Program-made: the position numbers and the translations under genes | Shown: piece after piece, positions 11,401 to 23,584 of the stretch | How positions within the stretch are numbered: the first letter of the stretch is position 1 | Layout: every line of letters starts with the position of its first letter | Notes under the pieces: model-generated | Databases searched by the model: none | What the model was told of the DNA's origin: nothing | The model's input: the letters and a program-made list of their open reading frames with translations, nothing else | DNA from: Topomyia yanbarensis | Lineage: Eukaryota > Arthropoda > Insecta > Diptera > Culicidae | NCBI RefSeq assembly: GCF_030247195.1 | Contig: NC_080671.1 | Coordinates: forward strand, 430,342,539 to 430,406,538 | Direction: 5' to 3' | DNA length: 64,000 nt

Positions 11401-12050
11401 TACATAGATGTAAGGCTACATGACATATCACCTCGTACCCCTCCTGAGCCAATTGCAGAATGCATGTCGCAATACGGAGAAGTAGAATATGTTACACCTA
11501 ATTGACCATTGTATGAAATGCCTTAACCTCACAAATTTGACAAGTGCTGGTCCTTTTGTTTACAGTTTGGACTTAACAAATTTAAATTCCATGAACATAA
11601 GCTTAGTGCTAATAATCAATTCCCAAAAAAATTTACCGCAGAGCTACTTACAGATTCAGAGAACACTAGAAGTAATTGATGAACAAATAATTAGTTCACT
11701 TATAGTATCTTTCATATACATTTCCACACACTAGGGAATAGCACAATTTAATTGTAAGGCATTCTAGAGTACATCTATACTTCCAAAAACATGATTCCCA
11801 ATATATTTCAAATGTCTCTCAATATATCATTTTGAGAATACGAATAATCTCTAAGTTCAAAATATAATCAACAGGACCACCACCTGTCACATTTAATGCA
11901 TGACGTCATTGTGCAGCGACCAATACTTGGAGAAACTCCTTCCCGGGTACTCCAAACGTCGTTTTTGTAGTGATGAGCACACTCCTACGTGCAAGTATTG
12001 TAATCAGACAGAGGAAAATGTATCTCAACCGATTGTCAACTCATCCACGG
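11401..12050 (+). pseudogene. LINE ORF1 relic split by AT-rich insertion
   Basis: From 11401 the frame gives YIDVRLHDISPRTPPEPIAE, MSQYGEVEYVTPN and then a stop. This matches YIDVDSIEIKIHDLAPRTSS and LSKYGEVNSV in the minus-strand ORF1 at 53232-53858. Homology resumes at 11934 with NSFPGTPNVVFVV (compare NYFPRLRNGVRVV) and, in another frame, TPTCKYCNQ (first half of the zinc knuckle). The intervening 11510-11925 is AT-rich and unrelated, so it looks inserted, but no terminal repeats or target duplication could be assigned. This is a dead fragment of a nucleic-acid-binding ORF1 protein. Confidence 0.65.
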
Positions 12051-12470
12051 CAAACCAACCCAAAAACAGATTTTTCCACAAATGGTGTACATGTGTTTTG
12101 ACAGCTCGCAGTATTAAGTAGCCGTTTGATCATTCGGTCAGATTGGTGGGAAGTGCGCAATATTGAAAACATAAAAGATTCACGGCTCCGTTAAGCTAGA
12201 ACTAGTTCTAGTGTTAATCGTAAGTACTTTTTTCCCCAGTCGTTACCATGAATTCATAGTATTTTTATGTTGTTAACGTTCATCACACTTTTTGTTTAAA
12301 AAATAAGAAAACATTGTGCACATTATAGCACAGCGAACATACATCAATGATCGAAAAAATATGTTAATGTGTGCAAACTTTTGTATGAATATACGTTAAA
12401 AAACTATCGCCGCCGCACCAGCTTATCCCAACTATCGGTCAAATCCATGCCGGAACCTGTTCGAATTCCT
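12051..12470. other. Unassigned stretch
   Basis: No coding homology. TTTGACAGCTCGCAGT near 12100 also occurs near 7268, a minor shared word. The remainder is AT-rich. Confidence 0.35.
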
Positions 12471-12474
12471 GAAT

Positions 12475-12664
12475 GGATTCAGTATTTAATCTGGCTCAAA
12501 AGAAACAACCGATTCCGACTCAATCGGTTGATGTATTTGAGCTGGAATCCATACTGAATCCGCTCAGAAGTCCGAACTGGTTCCAGAACGAGCTCGTATT
12601 CCGGCTCCAGTGACACAACAGATTCTAGTTAGAATCGGTTGTGTCACTGGAGCCGGAATACGAG
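12475..12664. repeat. Two consecutive near-perfect hairpins
   Basis: Hairpin 1 pairs GGATTCAGTAT (about 12475) with ATACTGAATCC (about 12549), and inside it CAACCGATT pairs with AATCGGTTG. Hairpin 2 has 35-bp arms, 12593-12627 and 12630-12664, with a 2-nt loop and a single mismatch. The arms begin CTCGTATTCCGGCTCCAGTG. Outer sequences CTGGTTCCA and TGGAACCAG extend the pairing. This is either a foldback transposon or a transcribed small-RNA hairpin. No coding frame makes sense here. Confidence 0.85.
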
Positions 12665-12729
12665 ATGGAACCAGCCAGAATTCCGGTTCATTTCCGGCTG
12701 AACTTTACTGGGAGGTAGAGGTATAACCG

Positions 12730-13963
12730 CTGTCAATTCAGTCGAACTCAGCCACTAAAAAACATGATGACAGTAGCGCACATGGTGGAACTACCTTCGA
12801 AATCGTTAGGGATTTTTACACAAGTTGAATGATGAGGACGGACGTCTGTTCTCTGTGATTGTAGTGCGATATAATCTGTGCGAAAATAGTTACGTTGCGA
12901 TCGGAACTGAGGAAGATTGTCGGTTTATCGAAAAACTGTGTAGTTTGGTGCAATAAACTGTCAGAACATGTGAAAATCTTCTCGAAAGTGAATGCCGAGG
13001 ATGAAGGGTTTCATTCGTTCGTGCAGTGCGGACGAACATGGTCAGGCGATTTAAAAAGTTTGACGTTTAACTCAACTCGCCTGTGCTAATTGCCCCTAGG
13101 AACAAATGCAATTTGCGAATGCGATTTAAAGGCAATTTCAATACTTAGACAAATTTTCTGGCGGCTGAAATGGACTTGGTTGTTTGTTGCGTTTTTCAAA
13201 CATGGCGGTTCATGTTTGGCTTAAGTTTAAAATTGTTTTTTTAACAATTGGCGTGTTCCCGCTTGTATTTTGTTTGTTTAGTGCATTTAATTTAGCCAAC
13301 GAATGTGGAAAATTGTGGAATAGTGTGTAAGTATAGTGGAACAAGATCTCTGAGTCTAAATGAAAGTCAGATTGTGGTAAGTTTTGGTGTGCAATACGAA
13401 TTTCACCATCGATTCTTCCTATAGTCTGGTGGTGATTACCTAGTGTACCGATAAATTTATGTGAGTAGATAGTGAATCCGAAAATAACTATTATTTTTAA
13501 TTTTCATATCAGGCAATTAAGGGCGATTAAATGGCGCGTTCCCTGGGCGATTTAAGGGCGGGTAGAGCGGCAAAAAAATGACGGCGGCAAATCGCCCAAA
13601 TGTTGCATATAAAATAGCCCCCTAATTGCCAGCAAATTGCTGGCAAATTGTAGGGCAATTAGCGCATCCGAGTTGGCAAATAGCACCCCGCTAACCAGCA
13701 ACTTGCCCTTTTTGACTGGGATGCCATCCGGCAGCATCAAATCTGACATTTTGTTGAATTGGAAAGGAGCCTGAAAGAATATGTATGAAGCAGAGTTGCC
13801 ACATTCACAGATTTTTTTCGAGTTATCAATAAATAAAGAAATAAACAAGTTTTGGTCAGAAGCGTACGGTCGAAGAACGCGCATCGAATAATGAATTTTC
13901 TAGCTGAGCTCGTGTGAAGGTAGTAGTTGCGTCAGTTAGTATCGCATCGGTCACTACAATGCA
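12730..13963. other. Unassigned stretch with TTAAGGGCG-type motifs
   Basis: It contains the 64-codon frame at 12895-13089 (TTG start, unrecognised) and a segment at 13510-13670 with repeated GGGCGATT and GCAATTAGGG-like words in both orientations. The latter could be part of an old foldback, but its ends are not clear. No gene is recognised. Confidence 0.35.
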
Positions 13964-15541
13964 CAGTGGTACAGAATGTGAATTTAGCAGGAATTTTATT
14001 TTTTGCTAAAATTAAAATACTTAGCCTTACAATATGTTTGGCAAAGCTGTTGTACTTTGCAAGGCCCTTATTTTTGTTTAAACAGAAGCTAATTTTAGCA
14101 ATATTTAAAACCGAACTTTTTAACGGTTCAAGATAAAGCTTGACTGTCTTCGATAAAGTTGTAGAGCAACACATTTTAGACAAATTTGCTGAAGACATGC
14201 AAGCTTTATCTTTTATACTTCCCATTGCACGAGAAATCCAAATGTAAGCATTAGAGTGTTCCTTGAAAAAACGGTTTTATTTCCACATACTTTGTAGAAT
14301 AGATCACCAAAAAATTGCAAATTCGATTTTTTTTATATCTTGCAGTATTTTCTCAAAAAATAGTTAATTTTTAGTAAAAAGTATATATAACTTTCTAACG
14401 TGAGAAACTAGAGGCTCGGTATATTGAAACAAATCGTATTCCTTCAAAATATCTGAAAATATTTCTAAGTTCATCTTAATGAAAAATCAAAACTGTAAAA
14501 GTTTGATAAAGAAAATCATTACCCTATTTTTTATGGTAAATTTCTTGCAAGATGAAAAATACAACATATAGAGCTCCAATATCTTGGGCAGTTTTTAAAA
14601 TCTGATTTTCTTTAATTTTCTGGAAGACGGCGAGACTTTATCTCGAACCATTAATAAGTTATTTTTTCATTTAAAAAAAGAACCACCCAACCCACTATTT
14701 AAAATAATAGAACATTATTGTAAAGCGTAATATTTTTTTCATGAAAACAAAACAATATTGTATTGTCCACATTGAAAGTAATTTAAACATATTACAAAGC
14801 GCCAATTCACGAAAAACCAAATTTTTAATATAATTTTTTCAGTTTTCATTTTTTTTCCAAGCTACCCTTCAGATGTTTTTCAGAGTTTTTGAAGTCGAAC
14901 ATTTTCTTCTAATACATCAAAACACTAGATTCTATTATTCAAAAGATACAAGCACTTACCATATCAAAAACAGATTTTTTCAAATCAATTTCATGAATTT
15001 TTGCTCAATTATAACTCAAATCATGACCTTATTTATAGTGGAAAAAGAATTATCTTTTGTTTGCCCCAATGAGTGATATTGTTATTCCAAAGAACCCCAT
15101 TTTTGGCGAAAAAGTCCTCATAACTTTTGAGGGAAAATAATTAGACACGTGGTACCATGAAATAAATTATTCGCCTTAAAACAATCTTAAAATTGTCTGA
15201 AGAGTACTTCAGTTTTAAATCATTACAGCAAAAGTTATTTGTATATTTTTCTTAGAAACACCCTAACCTTCGATTTGAAAATTGTTGTAAAATGAAAAGT
15301 GTGTCTTCAGCAAATTTTTCCAAAATTTGTCGTTCTACAACTTCGCTGAAGGTTGGCTCTAGCTAGAATGATACAAAAAGCAATTTTTTATCTTGGTAAA
15401 ATTAAAACCACCCTAATTGTTTTAACAAAAAGAAGGGGCTTACAAACTACGAAATCTTCTCCAAAGACTTTATAAGGCTATGTTGTTTAGTTTTTTAGTA
15501 AAATCTCAAAATTCCTGCTAAATTTACATTCTGGACCACTG
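13964..15541. mobile_element. 1.58-kb long-TIR DNA element without transposase
   Basis: The left end reads CAGTGGTACAGAATGTGAAT, then TTAGCAGGAATTTTA. The right end is its complement (AATTCCTGCTAAATTTACAT, then TCTGGACCACTG). A TA follows the right end; the left dinucleotide is CA. The inverted similarity continues for roughly 250 bp per arm, including AAATTTGCTGAAGACA near 14185 and GTCTTCAGCAAATTT near 15303. The middle is very AT-rich and has no transposase-like frame. CAGTGGTCC ends with TA targets suggest pogo/Tigger-type mobilisation (inference). Confidence 0.75.
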
Positions 15542-18082
15542 TACAATGGCCAACTCCTCGCGCGCTGTTCTTTTTCAAACCATCTGTTAATAGGTCTGTG
15601 TTTCTGTATTTTACTTCAATCGCGCGGCCCATTCAAAAACTGCATTAGCGTTGGAGTTTGAGGATATAGTTTTCGCAGTTGATGTCGTTTTTTCTTTCAT
15701 ATGGAATAGAAGAAAAGACTTACAGCCGGCAATCAACAATCTGAAAAGCGGTGTCTCGTTTAGACTTCGTCCGTTTCTCGCGCCGAGTGGTTCCCCTCAT
15801 CACTTCCCGTCCATATCGTCGTTTTCCTCACCCCGCAAGGAAACATCTACTAACTGAAAATAATTTTGTTTTCAGTTGGTGCTCCAGTAGCATTCTTGGA
15901 ACGACTCCTTCTCAAGTCTACCAAAGGGTAAGCAGATTTATGTCAAGAGCCACTACCGGATTGTGAGAGCCGACGACAGGGATTGCAGGAAGCGGAAAAT
16001 AAGTGAGTTTTGCTATAAACAAATTCTAATTCATATATAAAAATTAAAACAATACACTAGATACGTGTCGATTTCTTAGCTCCTGAAAGGAATCGAAAAT
16101 CTTATTGTAATGTTAAAATACATTTCATACCAGCATTCCATTAAGGCGGGGCTGGTTGATGGAACAATTACCTCGGAACACGGTTTGCCCTGTATACGAA
16201 ATGGGTAACCGGAAAGTCAGTTGAGCTAGCACCTACCTAAATTCGTGAAGCAAGTTATTTTCAGGTATTTGCATCAACCTCTTGTAATATCTTTTTTCCT
16301 GTAAATCGCTCCCGGCCAGTTGATGTTTATCTAATAAACGGGTTTTTCCAGTTTTTTCGGAGATGGGTGTTATATTGCACATAAACGGGGACTTTATTTT
16401 AACCGTGTAAGGCAAATCGATGACTACAATTTACATTCGATAGTACCGCTAACTACCAGCACTTTAGAGAAATTAGTCGGTGAGCAATCAATGTATTACG
16501 GGAAATCGGCAAGTAAAGCTCACAAATATTGCGATATAAAATTACTTTGCACATTATGATTTAAGATATTTCCATTTCCTATTTGACACTACTAATCAAA
16601 ACTAAAAACAGACGATGGAGAACGCTCCTACTGTCTCTGATCATTGAGTCAAGATCAACCAATCATCGAGTTGTTACCCAACGCAGCGGCACTACGTATC
16701 ACATCGCGATAAATCTTCCATTCAAAAACGAACCCTCAACCGTCTCAGTCACTTGACCGGGTGGTTATTTATGGCAATTGATATAATTCCTACGCATGCA
16801 TTCATTCCGTCGTCGTCTGGAAGGGCGAGCGCGCTGTATCTAGTCCAAACGGTAATGCCCACTCGACTGTAAGTTTACACATTTACGTCCCGAACCAGTA
16901 CTCGGTTCCGTGCTACACGCGCGGAACTCTTGAGAAATTTGATAGTACAGATGAAGAATCCAATTTCATGTGTTCTTTATCGGTAGGCTTATTACAATAC
17001 AATGATGTGCCAGTGTTAGTTTTATTTAGGGTGTTACACTGCTTCAATGTCATTTTACACGGCTGAAGGCCTCGGTCGAAAAACCGAAAGTGGACCATCC
17101 CCCAACCGCACATGACGAAACAAATTTAAATGAAAAAATTACCCTGCATCTCCGAGTAAATTACCCTGTGCGGTAGTAAATTCATCCGTCAAGTTTGTAA
17201 GTGATTCTGTCTGCCTTGGCTTTGACGGTTCATTCGGACGTCATCTCTGAGCAGGAAAAGTAGGGCTACCACCGAGTAATGACCGGGATGGGATTTTTAT
17301 TGCCCTCTGCGGTGCATGTCGGCGCCATCGTTTCCTAGGATTGATTTAGACACGGTATGTTTTTATAGCTGTGTATACTATGAGTGAAATGCATATAAAA
17401 ATAAAATATAAGGTTCACAGGACCCCTAACCCCTGTGGCTAATAACGTTATCAGCAACTCTGTCAATCAAGAATATATGAACGGACGAAAGTTTTCCGCT
17501 TTCGCGTGGGTATATAATCTTGAAGCGTGGAAGTGCCCCCAAGTGGGTACCGTGAACCCTCATAAGCGAATGAAAAGGAATATTGACAATAAAACGAATA
17601 TTGATCGATATATCTTTAACATATCGATTCTATAAAAAAACGCCAAAAATTTGACCATCGCCAAGGTCCCAAACCCCACGTCAAAACAAGGCTCCTGATT
17701 ATTTGGAGGGTTTATGTCTCTTGGTACAAAAACAAAATCGGTGATTATATATTTACACATCTGAGACACAATGGAAGGATGCCAAATCCTTTCAAAGTCC
17801 CACGAGACCTCCCTTTTGAAAGCATTTATCTGTTGATGCTCTCAGATAGATTAAGGGTTGACTCAGAGACTAATCGAGACCAGTCTGCTTTCTCCCCTCG
17901 TACAGATCATAAGTCAAAAAGCGCACCACATATACACAAAAATACAACCCGCGCCGCTCTAACGTGTATTTGTAACCTATAGACACAGAAAAGTTCCGTT
18001 TCTCCCAACTGTGAATGAAATGAGTGAATCACAAAATAACGAAAGAACATAATCGCGATTGACTTTTTGCAGACCCATCTTA
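15542..18082. other. Largely unique DNA, no gene recognised
   Basis: The part at 15549-16030 is GC-richer. It includes an intron-acceptor-like TTTTGTTTTCAG ending near 15871 and donor-like GTAAGC (about 15929) and GTGAGT (about 16001). Short open frames lie between them but none is recognised. The segment at 16600-17330 is also moderately GC-rich and unique. No LINE motif or MITE end was seen. It may be host intergenic or intronic sequence. Confidence 0.35.
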
Positions 18083-18330
18083 AACCTACACACTTATTTT
18101 TTTCTGCTGAATCTCAGCTTTTTTGCATGTTTTACCGAAATCTCAACAGCTGAGATTCAGAAAACATTATTTTTTGTTGAGATCTCGGTAAAAGTGGTGT
18201 TTGAGTGCTGAGACTCGGAAAATGTTTAACCGAAAATTATCAAACTAATCTTACTTTACTGAGATATCAGTTTCTAAATTTGCTGATTACACAGCTGTTG
18301 GGAAATTACCGAGCCAAATTGAGTGTGTAC
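18083..18330. mobile_element. Small element with repeated CTGAGAT motifs (probable MITE)
   Basis: The outer ends are CTACACACTTATTTTT and, at the right, TTGAGTGTGTACAG, which are loose complements. The interior has multiple CTGAGATTCAG, TGAGATCTCGG and GCTGAGACTCGG words in alternating orientation with CGGTAAA or TTTACCG neighbours. It is about 245 bp and non-coding. Confidence 0.5.
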
Positions 18331-18469
18331 AGTGCGCGAGGTGGAACAGTTGATTAAGGTGAAAATGGAACTTGTTCTTACAGAAGTTTCACACATACCG
18401 CTACATCATATGAGCTAAGTAGTATTAATAACGTTCAACTCCTTAGCCGAGGCAAAAAGCTTTGTAACG

Positions 18470-19640
18470 AAGAACCACATGCAACACGACGCCCTTTATG
18501 AAAATATTAAAACCAAGATCCCCGCGTATATGGACCTTGATCTGACGGATTTCCGCCCATATGATTAGGCACCGCGTACTAGCACGGATTATGTCATATT
18601 TATGTCGGAGTATGGAAAAGTGGAATACGTCACAAACCACACATGGAGAAACCCTTTAGCCGGCATTCTCAACGGTGTTCGGGTGGTGCGAATGCGACTG
18701 AGGCAACCTTTACCGTCTTACTTGACTTTCGAGGGCTGATCATCTCAAGGTGTTAACTACATACATACCCTGGGCTGACACCCACGTGCCAGTTCTGTGA
18801 GCAACTGGCACACTACGGTAAACCATGCGCTCAAACAACTAAAGAAAATTCATCTACTACAACCAACACTACAGAGAGTCGGCCAAAAAAAAAATTCCGG
18901 ACAAACAATATTCCACGGTATCCCCAAGCTAATAGTTAACAGACTTCCCAAATGAACATCGAACACCATGTTCGCTCAAGTTCTGTGCTCAACTTAAACC
19001 CACATTTCGTGTGCCAACTCGAACGCGCTAATGCGTACCAAAACACGTACACATGTTCGTCTGCACAACCGAACCTTATGTACGTACGCGGTGTTCGTAC
19101 ACACAGGTTCTTGACACTAGTTTTCTCTTTCTATCACTCATCATCACTAGTGTTGACTCATTCTGTTTTGTGTGTGCCTTTCTTGTGTACGCACACGGTG
19201 TACGTACACGGTGTTTATACCTAAGTTTGCACATCGTTCGCTTGGGTTCGGTGTTCGAGGCGAACCTGTACACAAAGGCAAAGCAAGTTTGAGGTTGAAC
19301 GCGTGCACGAAATTTTGTACACAGGTGCAAACTTATCGATGTTCATGGGAAGACTGATAGTTAATATACCTAGGGAGGAAATAAACAAGAAAGAAAATGG
19401 CTATACCAGAGTCAGCCGAAAATACAAAAAGCATCAAACATCTAACAGCAAAAATCAAAGCCCTAGCGACGACGACATGGACACAAAAAAACAAGGTAGA
19501 AGGCAGCTGGAAAGATCAGCAATTCTGTTTGGTGCTGTACTATGTTTTAATTGCCGCAAGGTTCTACTGTATGGATTTTGTTGGCTATTTACGGCAAATT
19601 TAAGACTGAGAGAAACGAAAGCAATGAAATTGAAAGACGG
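18470..19640 (+). pseudogene. LINE ORF1 relic (zinc-knuckle family), interrupted
   Basis: Plus-strand fragments read APRTSTDYV, MSEYGKVEYVTNHTWRNPL, ILNGVRVVRMRLRQPLPSYL, TFEG, a stop, SSQGVNY and, in a shifted frame, TPTCQFCEQLAHYGKPC with AQTTKENSS. They align in order with the minus-strand ORF1 at 53232-53858. After a 417-bp MITE (18940-19356) there is a polar C-terminal part containing SPSDDDMDT, resembling the DDDMD segment of the other copy. Family knowledge: such ORF1 proteins bind the element's RNA through an RRM-like fold and a CCHC knuckle. Several stops and frameshifts show this copy is dead. No matching ORF2 follows. Confidence 0.75.
18940..19356. mobile_element. hAT-like MITE with 8-bp target duplication
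   Basis: A 417-bp insertion inside the ORF1 relic. It is flanked by exact direct repeats ATAGTTAA (18932-18939 and 19357-19364). The ends are inverted: CAGACTTCCCAAATGAACAT at the left, and the complement of ATGTTCATGGGAAGACTG at the right. The interior is dense in GTACGTACAC and TGTTCG words arranged partly as inverted copies. An 8-bp duplication with CAG-type ends points to hAT mobilisation. Overlapping small frames inside (18952-19357) are composed of these repeats and are not genes. Confidence 0.9.
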
Positions 19641-20435
19641 ATAGGTATTCTAGATTGAATCAGTTATAAACTTAGAACGGAAAACTAGGACTAGGCAGGC
19701 TCAGATGGGCATGATCGAAAGGAAATGTGAAGAGACGTTTGCCTTCTGCTAATATGTTTATATGTTGATGTTGATATGTTTAAATTCCTGCGCTATTTGG
19801 TCGAAATAAAATTTCAACTATCTTCTACTAAATTTCAAAGTATTCACAACTAGCATAAGAGTAATAATTTGCTTTGATTTTTTTTAGCATCATTGTGATT
19901 GGTTCCAATTATTCACTGGGTGGCGTGTTATAAGGCTGTAGCCTAAGTTATGTCTGTACTTGGTTTGCGCCTAAATATTTATATATAAAAGAACGAACAG
20001 CGATTTAGCAGCTTACAATTTTAGAGTTGGTGAACTGCTTCATAAGGAGCGATTCGTAATTTTTGGTGATCGAAAAAGTCAGCACAACTCCATAGTTTAC
20101 AGGAAATCAAGAGTCTTGGTATGCATAAAAGTTGGGTTTCTTACATTTACCTTTGTTGAAGTCGTCGAAAGTCGTACCGCTTATTAGATTCAAAGTGGCC
20201 TAGATCTCGAAATAAAAGAAGGTGTCGCATTCGAAAAATACCTCCTGCTGCAATGGGACATCCGTTTTAGTATTCAATTACACTTTGAAGCGGTACTTTA
20301 CCGGTACTAGTAGCTTGAGGACCGGAGTACCGGTTCACGCCAAAATGGGTCGGTACTGCGAACCCTACTTCTGAATATTTTGAAGTGTATTCCGTCGATT
20401 CAAACAATTAAAACTCGGTTTTTTACCTTTTTTCG
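19641..20435. other. Unassigned stretch
   Basis: The first 150 bases may still belong to the dying LINE. The rest has no recognised coding, repeat-end or RNA features. Confidence 0.35.
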
Positions 20436-21053
20436 ATAGTTGTCCTAATGAGATAGGGCCTCGGATGGACTCCCCGTCAGAATCTCTCACTACAATTGCA
20501 GACGAGACGGGAAATGTTGCCCACTAAAACACTGCTTAAAGCCAATTGCAGTGGACCGTGATTCTGATTGTGATATTGAGTGTGTGATTCACATGTGCGG
20601 ACGTAGGGACTTTACCATCGCGCGGGAATGAGTGTTTAGTTGTGCGCGCTTGGGACCGCGTTAATCCGATTATAAGTGTTATAGCGTTGTCGAGGTGTTT
20701 TTTGTGTTTGCGAAATCTAGGGCGTAGTTATGCGTGGATGATCGTGATTGCATGTTTTGTCTTCGTGTATCATCGCGAACGGCTCAAACGTTTGTACATT
20801 AAGGTGTTCAATCGCATGGGTGTTTGTATGTCGCGTGAACGTTGTTTAAATTCCATTTTATAACCGTTTGTTCATTCGCACATTCGCGTGTGTTCTTGGT
20901 TGATCGCGCAAACTGTAAATCTAGTGTCTGATTGGTGCTAATTTTGGTACGAGTTTAGATACATCGTCTAACTAGACACCCAGTTGATGCTAGTTACTGA
21001 TCAGATGAATTCGAAACACAAAAATCAAACTTAATTTAAATTAGTGCCCTTAA
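20436..21053 (+). repeat. Composite CpG-rich repeat, single unit A
   Basis: It has the head CGATAGTTGTCCTAATGAGA with CTACAATTGCAGACGAGAC and AAACACTGCTTAAAGCCAAT. One monomer-like body follows (GGATGATCGTGATTGCATG, TGTATGTCGCGTGAACGTTG, ATTCGCGTGTGTTCTTGG). The unit ends with ACACCCAGTTGATGCTAGTT and AATTCGAAACACAAAAATCA. It is nearly collinear with unit B, 1229 bases downstream, including the same end, so both share one founder form that differs from the array copies. Confidence 0.85.
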
Positions 21054-21670
21054 AGGGAGCATCTGGTGTAAAGTGCTCAAAACGAAAGTTATTTTGTTTT
21101 ACGATTTTGAAGGAAAGGCAACAATGGATCTTTCCTGTAATATTAAGATCACTTTATACATTCCTCGTGTATGAAAAAAAATATTTTCAGTCACGCAGAG
21201 CCACACATACGAGCGTTCCATGAGTATACGTCCAACCATTTCCACGTCGAGGAGCGCTGCGGTGAACACGTTAACTCTTGATAAAATTGTCTGACACAGG
21301 AAATTCAATAGGATTTGTAAAGTTTAAGCTTGCAGTTCCTCGATGAAAAAAAATAGTAAAAAGCTCGAGTTTCGGAAAATAGCGTCATGAAACCGAAAAA
21401 TCTCATATTTTACTGTAAAATTCGCTCATTTTTCTTCAATATAATTGGGAGAAAAAATGCATTCTCACAAAAAAAATCAAGTCAATTCGTTGATTACTTT
21501 TTGAGTTATCGTGTTCGCCAATTTGAAAAACGCTATTATAGGGTACCCCATATCCAATTGCATCACGGAAAAAAACGCTGTAGAAAATACCCCAATGGGT
21601 ATTTTCTCTTGAAAATTTGGGTAGAAGTTGTTTAGAATGGATTGTTTACACTGTATTTTTATCGCTGTCA
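21054..21670. other. Spacer between units A and B
   Basis: AT-rich sequence without recognised genes. It includes a small foldback, AAAATACCCCAATGGGTATTTT, near 21585. Short overlapping frames at 21099-21749 are not supported. Confidence 0.4.
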
Positions 21671-22283
21671 GTTTTTTGAAAATTGGGCCTCGGATGGGTT
21701 CCCCATCAGAATCATTCACTACAATTGCAGACGAGACGGGAAATGTCACTCGCTAAAACACTGCTTAAAGCCAATCGCAGTGGTCCGTGATTCTGATTAT
21801 GATATTGAGTTCAGATGTGCGAGTGTAGGGACTTTATTATCGCGCGGAAATGAGTGTTTATTTGTGCGCGTTTCAGACCGCCGTTATCAGTTTATAAATA
21901 TTACAACGTTCAATGAATGATCGAGGCGTTTTTATTATTGCGAAATCGTGGGCGTAGTTGTGCGTGGATGATCGTGATTGCGATGTTCTGTCTTTGTGTA
22001 TCATTGCGAATAGTTCGGGCGTTTGTACGTTAACGTGTTCGATCGCCTGGGCGTTTGTATGTCGCGTGAACGTTGTTTAAATTCCGTTTTATAACCGTGT
22101 GCCCATTCGCATATTCGCGTGTGTTCTTGGATGATCGCGCGAATCGCAAATCTAGTGTCTAATTGGTGCTAATTTGGGTACTAGTTTAGATACATCGTCT
22201 AACTAGACACCCAGTTGGTGCTAGTTACTGACGAGATGAATTCGAAACACAAAAATCAAACTTAAGTTAGTACCCTTAATGCG
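21671..22283 (+). repeat. Composite CpG-rich repeat, single unit B
   Basis: Same order as unit A: GGGCCTCGGATGG (21685), CTACAATTGCAGACGAGACG, AAACACTGCTTAAAGCCAAT, GTGCGTGGATGATCGTGATT, TTCGATCGCCTGGGCGTTTG, then the shared end ACACCCAGTTGGTGCTAGTT and AATTCGAAACACAAAAATCA. The leading GAGAGTTGTCC segment seen in other copies is missing or eroded. Confidence 0.85.
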
Positions 22284-23584
22284 CAAATTGGTTTAATCCA
22301 ATATTCCCTTTTGGGAATTAATATTGAATTTTTAATTTTTTTTTAATTTCGCATTGGCATTCATTAGGGAAAATTTTTGCTAAATAGTCAGAAAGGGTTA
22401 TGAGACTATGTCTATGTCTGCTGCTTTGAATATTTGCACAGCCTCGGTTTATTGTGAAGAGGAAAAAATTGTCTTGATTTTGTCAATATCCTTATTTTAC
22501 CGGCATAAAAAATCCCGGGGTGATCAAAACGGGTCTTCACTGTATTACAAATTTAACCCTCAACAAGGCAAGCTAAAATTGTGACTTCAAGAAGTATTGC
22601 TCCTAAAACCGAATGAAATCAAAGGCCTCTTTTTTGTCGTTTTATCAGAGAGAGAATCCAAAGCCTGAAAACGCTCGATCATTCGTATTTCAAATTACAA
22701 GTTCTTTGAAACTAGAGAACTGCAACTAGCCGGGCTTCTAAGATCCGTTGCCTTTTTGAGGATTAAAAGAATTTGCTGTTATTCTGGATCATTTTAAGAA
22801 GTTTTTAATGCGGGGTCTTGAGCGGCCTGAAAAATGACCCCTATCGGGCCACCCCTGAGTTGATTCCTAGTCCCACCAGGAGTGTTTGCTCAGGGCTCGA
22901 AAAATGAGTTTAGGGTCCTACATTGAAAACAATCGAGCTGTAATGAAGTCAGTAGGCATTTTTTTACTCATGACCCTCAACAAAGGGTAATAATAATATA
23001 CATTACCTTTAACAGGTGGTAATAATAGTAAACATATACATATTTTGATTTTTTAGTGCAAGAATTGATTAGTATTACTCGTAAGACCCTATAAAGATTT
23101 ATTAAAAAAAATTCTTATATGAATTGCAAATGTTCTACCTTTACCACAGCAAATAGGTCACACGCAGAAACACATTGTTCGGCATTTTAGTAAGTAAGTC
23201 ACGAGAAATTCATTCCGACATATAAAACTAAACGATATTCGGTTTAATAAAATATGTGCAAGACTCCTAAATGCCGGCTATCTGGAGTTAATATTGTATA
23301 TCGTAATAAAACAACAAATGAAAAATCATCACAATTCTCGGTAGCCGGCTGCCCAGAGTAATTATAACATGAAAACGCGATTGGCATACCTACTAACAGA
23401 TTTCCCCTGACCGTGATACACGTGAACATGCAGAGGATTCTTCGGTCACTAGCAGCGACATGTGTCGGACTAACATTCCTTCTTTCCCCAAAAGATCTGC
23501 ATTCGAACGTGGCTGGCGTCGGTATTGATCAGCATGCAGGAATCAATATAGGTTATACAAATTTTCTCCGCATTTTTCGGAGTC
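22284..23584. other. Unassigned stretch left of the I-clade LINE
   Basis: No gene or repeat ends recognised. An ATG frame of 55 codons (23428-23592) has a hydrophobic start (IL, LAATCVGLTFLL) and runs into the LINE tail. In the reconstructed empty site it would stay open for about 25 more codons. There is no other evidence that it is a gene. Confidence 0.35.

Noticed and set aside
15651..16010. Spliced host gene
   Set aside because: Acceptor- and donor-like sequences exist, but the frames between them do not join consistently and no family is recognised.
18952..19357. Several overlapping ORFs with VRTR and CVYEHRVRT-like repeats
   Set aside because: They fall entirely within the hAT-like MITE and arise from its GTAC and TGTTCG repeat words in multiple frames.
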